Shown: piece by piece, positions 42,757 to 44,909 of the stretch
How positions within the stretch are numbered: the first letter of the stretch is position 1
Layout: every line of letters begins with the position of its first letter
NCBI GenBank assembly: GCA_029204225.1
Contig: CM055104.1
Location: 55,804,538 to 55,849,446, forward strand
DNA from: Diphasiastrum complanatum
Lineage: Eukaryota > Streptophyta > Lycopodiopsida > Lycopodiales > Lycopodiaceae
DNA: 44,909 nt
Direction: 5' to 3'
Position numbers and translations under genes: made by a program
The notes under the pieces: generated by a model
Databases searched by the model: none
What the model saw: the letters and a program-made list of their open reading frames with translations, nothing else
What the model was told of the DNA's origin: nothing

Positions 42757-43413
42757 TGTGAAAAATACAGATCCTAAGTGGATCTAAACTCCAAGATCAT
42801 TGGCTTGAATGCTTGCACTCCAAACTACATAAGCTAGGAATTGGCAACACATTCTATGCTACCTAGAATGCAAAGAACTTGATCAAAAAGCATTTATCAC
42901 AAATGGAAACTTCCATAAACATCAAGTGCGGCCCAAAATAGCATTATACAGTCCATAATACATCAGCCTACCACTTTTGGAAAGCACCTAAGATCATACA
43001 CAATAGCTTGAAGACAATACACACAACAATGCTCTCAATGGAGGAAGAAACAATGACAATGATCTATTGATCTCAATGAAGCATACAAAAGGTTTCTCCA
43101 ACCTGTTCTCCACGACTTCCCTACTATTTATGGATGAGGAATATGACTCTCTCTCCTCTCTCTAGAAGGTACTTGACCCTAGATATTCCCTATATAGGAA
43201 AAATAGCTAAAAATGGCTTATATGACCAAAATACATCAAAATGGTCTCATTTTGAAGGGTATGAAGTTTGACACTTCATCATACTGAAAAAATACAGTAA
43301 ATAAAAACATTGTGGCCTGGTTCACGACGTGTGAAACTCCAGAACCAAAACTATTTACAATTTTAGCCAATTTAGGGCCTCAAACTAGCTAGGAAATGTT
43401 GACAATTTTCACA
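42757..43413 (-). repeat. 5' LTR of copia D (657 bp)
   Basis: The palindrome found in the other LTRs is broken here by one inserted G (TTCACGACGTGTGAA, 43322-43336). A second G insertion occurs in TTTAGGGCCTC near 43373. Confidence 0.95.
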
Positions 43414-43757
43414 CTAGCCCCACTGTCGATCCACCAATTGTCTCTTGAATTGCTATTGCTTGTTGGTGAGGATGTAGATGGCCATCAAGAATACATGTAC
43501 TTTCATCCTCCTCCTCCTCTTTTGCAAGGTTTCCTTGTTTGTCCTCCTCCACTTGTGCTCTTAGCCTCTTGTAGCATTCAGATGCCTTAATGTCCCTTCT
43601 TTCCACAAAAGAAGCTTTTTTTGCTTTGACTGTCCTTTGAGCTTGATGCATCATCCTCTTCTTTGGCCTCCTTTGGATGCTTATTCTTTCCATTGGTCTT
43701 CTTTTTTGCCCTTGAATGAGAAATTGGGCTTTCTCATCACCATTCTGCCCCTATAGT
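43414..43757 (-). pseudogene. Copia E, Gag C-terminus to protease active site
   Basis: On the minus strand, pieces in different frames match H Gag: NGDEKA, FSFKGKKKTNGKNK, a zinc knuckle remnant FFCGKKGH...ASECYKRL with the first cysteine lost, QGNLAKEEEEDES, and finally the start of WWIDSGAS at the junction with D. Several single-base changes shift the frame. Gag sequence before about 43757 is missing. Confidence 0.8.
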
Positions 43758-44390
43758 GCCCACCTGTATTCTCCAAGCTAGCTCCGAAGCCTGCTCTTGT
43801 GAATGGTTCCAAACCACTCCCTGAGAAAACATTGAGATGTGAACTCCAAAGTCACCATCAAGTCCCCTCACATAACTGGTGCATGCCAATATCCCTCCAG
43901 TGACCATGTGAGATCATCCATGGCCCAAACCAAACACCCTGTCATCACTGAAATTTGCATCCCTAGTTGCAATACTGATATGGCAAATTGACTTGACTTA
44001 TCCAAACTGCAGTTGAAGTGTATCTCTTTGATGACAAACCTGATACATTGCTCCACAGCTACAATGGCTTGATCAAAATTTGACTTACCAATTGCAAAAA
44101 CCGCAAAATCATCACACTCACCACTCACCAAGAGCATTCAAAGTGTGATTATCGACCCGTTCTTCATCCTCGGGCGTGTCCCACACACATGCTCTCCAAT
44201 GCAAGGTCTTGCTATCTTGCCCAATGGCTTTCAACTGGCACCACCTCGCACTTTCATCACCTGTGACCGCCAAAATGGTGTACCTCCAAGCTAGCCCATA
44301 TTTCCCTCCGAACGAGAAATTTCCAAGCTACAGATGCGGTGTGTCAAATGCAGCTATCACCTGACTTGGACAATGCCACTGCCGATCATA
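43758..44390 (-). pseudogene. Unidentified coding-like remnant
   Basis: Two adjacent minus-strand open stretches look like protein. The first (about 44335 to 44122) includes KYGLAWRYTILAVTGDESAR, CVWDTPEDEERVDNHT and ends LGEW-stop. The second, shifted by one base, continues ECDDFAVFAIGKSNFDQAIV and VEQCIRFVIKEIHF to a stop at 43868. The near-seamless join suggests a frameshift in one gene. A GTGAGT donor-like string lies at the join, so an exon end is an alternative. I recognise no family. It is more G+C-rich than the copia elements. Confidence 0.35.
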
Positions 44391-44444
44391 CCTGTGAGAA
44401 CGTTCCAGGCAAAATGCACTTGACGTTGGTTCCTTCAAACCCCA

Positions 44445-44909
44445 TGTTGGGGTATTCCCAACAAAGTGTAAATAAATAAAAATCGCTCCAATAAAATGTG
44501 TTTGCGAGGGCATGGCATCCTGCGTGTATAAGCCCATGGCCCAATGAGCACGCAATTAGAGATATTAATAAAATAAACTTGACTTGGGCCTTGGAATTAA
44601 AATAAAACTAGAGGCCCAATGTCATTTTTAAACTTAGAGATCACTTTTTAGAGTTGGGTCCAATTGGGACTCACATGAATCTGTGATTTTTAATGTACTT
44701 TTTGTGGACCCTTGGGATCAAGTTGGGTCCAAGATGAAAGGATAGGATCATTGTGAATATTAGCCAATAAGATTGAGGGTCAAGGGCCCTTCCCCATTTT
44801 ATAAAAACGCACCATTTGTACACTATTTCATGCTTAATGAGAAGGAGTAAACTCTACCATTTTTGGAAGAGAAGCATCCTCATTTGCTATTCACTACTTG
44901 CTATTGCTC
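44445..44909 (+). repeat. LTR-like region running off the right edge
   Basis: It begins with the hairpin TGTTGGG-GTATT-CCCAACA, a common way for plant LTRs to start. A CCAAT box (about 44763) and a TATA box TTTTATAAAAA (about 44798-44808) lie 35 bp apart, followed by a T-rich start-like region. No purine tract precedes it, so it would be a 5' LTR. There is no partner or PBS in the window. Confidence 0.4.

Larger units (their letters stand above)
36980..43413 (-). mobile_element. Full-length copia element D, sister copy of C
   Basis: A 6434-bp element with 655- and 657-bp LTRs, PBS, polypurine tract and CTAGC target duplications at 36975-36979 and 43414-43418. The LTRs differ by about one substitution and two single-base insertions. 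Coding sequence is nearly identical to C, including the same in-frame TAA. Different target duplications show that C and D are separate insertions. Confidence 0.96.

Noticed and set aside
21669-43413. C and D as a segmental duplication of one locus
   Set aside because: Target duplications differ (AAAAC versus CTAGC) and similarity ends exactly at the LTR borders, so they are two transposition events.
1-44909. Copia PBS strings (gctctgatacca) as parts of tRNA genes
   Set aside because: Only 12 bases match and each touches an LTR end; no cloverleaf can be formed around them.
1-44909. Strand bias: young elements (H, C, D, F) all on the minus strand, old ones on plus
   Set aside because: Decayed E and K are also minus, and the sample is too small to separate bias from chance.

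Overview
The window is typical repeat-dense plant nuclear DNA: A+T-rich, with no recognisable intact cellular gene and almost nothing but LTR retrotransposons. Most are Ty1/copia elements with the protein order Gag, protease, integrase, reverse transcriptase, RNase H, and a primer-binding site TGGTATCAGAGC that matches the 3' end of plant initiator tRNA-Met. There are also three Ty3/gypsy-type pieces. The species cannot be named from the sequence; a large, transposon-rich land-plant genome is the best reading.

Layout, left to right. 1-3072: 5' part of copia element A (minus strand), running off the left edge. 3512-4511: 3' end of a Ty3/gypsy chromovirus (chromodomain remnant plus LTR). 4535-6256: 3' end of copia B (plus) with a CATGCA-rich LTR. 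6265-6699: degraded gypsy Gag/protease. 6700-9467: no clear gene, but a run of seven hairpin-forming repeats at 8484-9058. 9468-21630: old, broken copia G (plus). Copia H (13035-19351, minus) sits in its pol region and a solo LTR (20910-21591) sits in its 3' LTR. 21669-28099: complete copia C (minus). 28626-30465: two copia fragments back to back (K minus, J plus). 30892-36291: internally deleted copia F (minus). 36600-43757: old copia E (minus), split inside its protease motif by copia D (36980-43413), a near-identical sister of C. 43758-44390: unidentified coding-like remnant. 44445-44909: start of an LTR-like promoter region.

Five insertions have matching 5-bp target-site duplications on both sides, which fixes their borders to the base: H (TACAG), the solo LTR (AGCAT), C (AAAAC), F (CTATC) and D (CTAGC). 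H is the only element that looks fully functional: one uninterrupted 1326-residue Gag-Pol frame, 862-bp LTRs that I read as identical, PBS, polypurine tract and TSD. C and D are also young but share one in-frame TAA in the integrase C-terminal region, so their source copy probably moved while already defective, or the stop is tolerated.

The more unusual signals are in noncoding parts. A 14-bp palindrome around a CACGTG core recurs in the LTRs of several different copia families. B's LTR has eleven CATGCA motifs. F's LTR has CCAAT boxes at an almost exact 33-bp period. The C/D leader holds seven 21-bp tandem units. The hairpin array at 8.5-9.1 kb belongs to no element I could identify.
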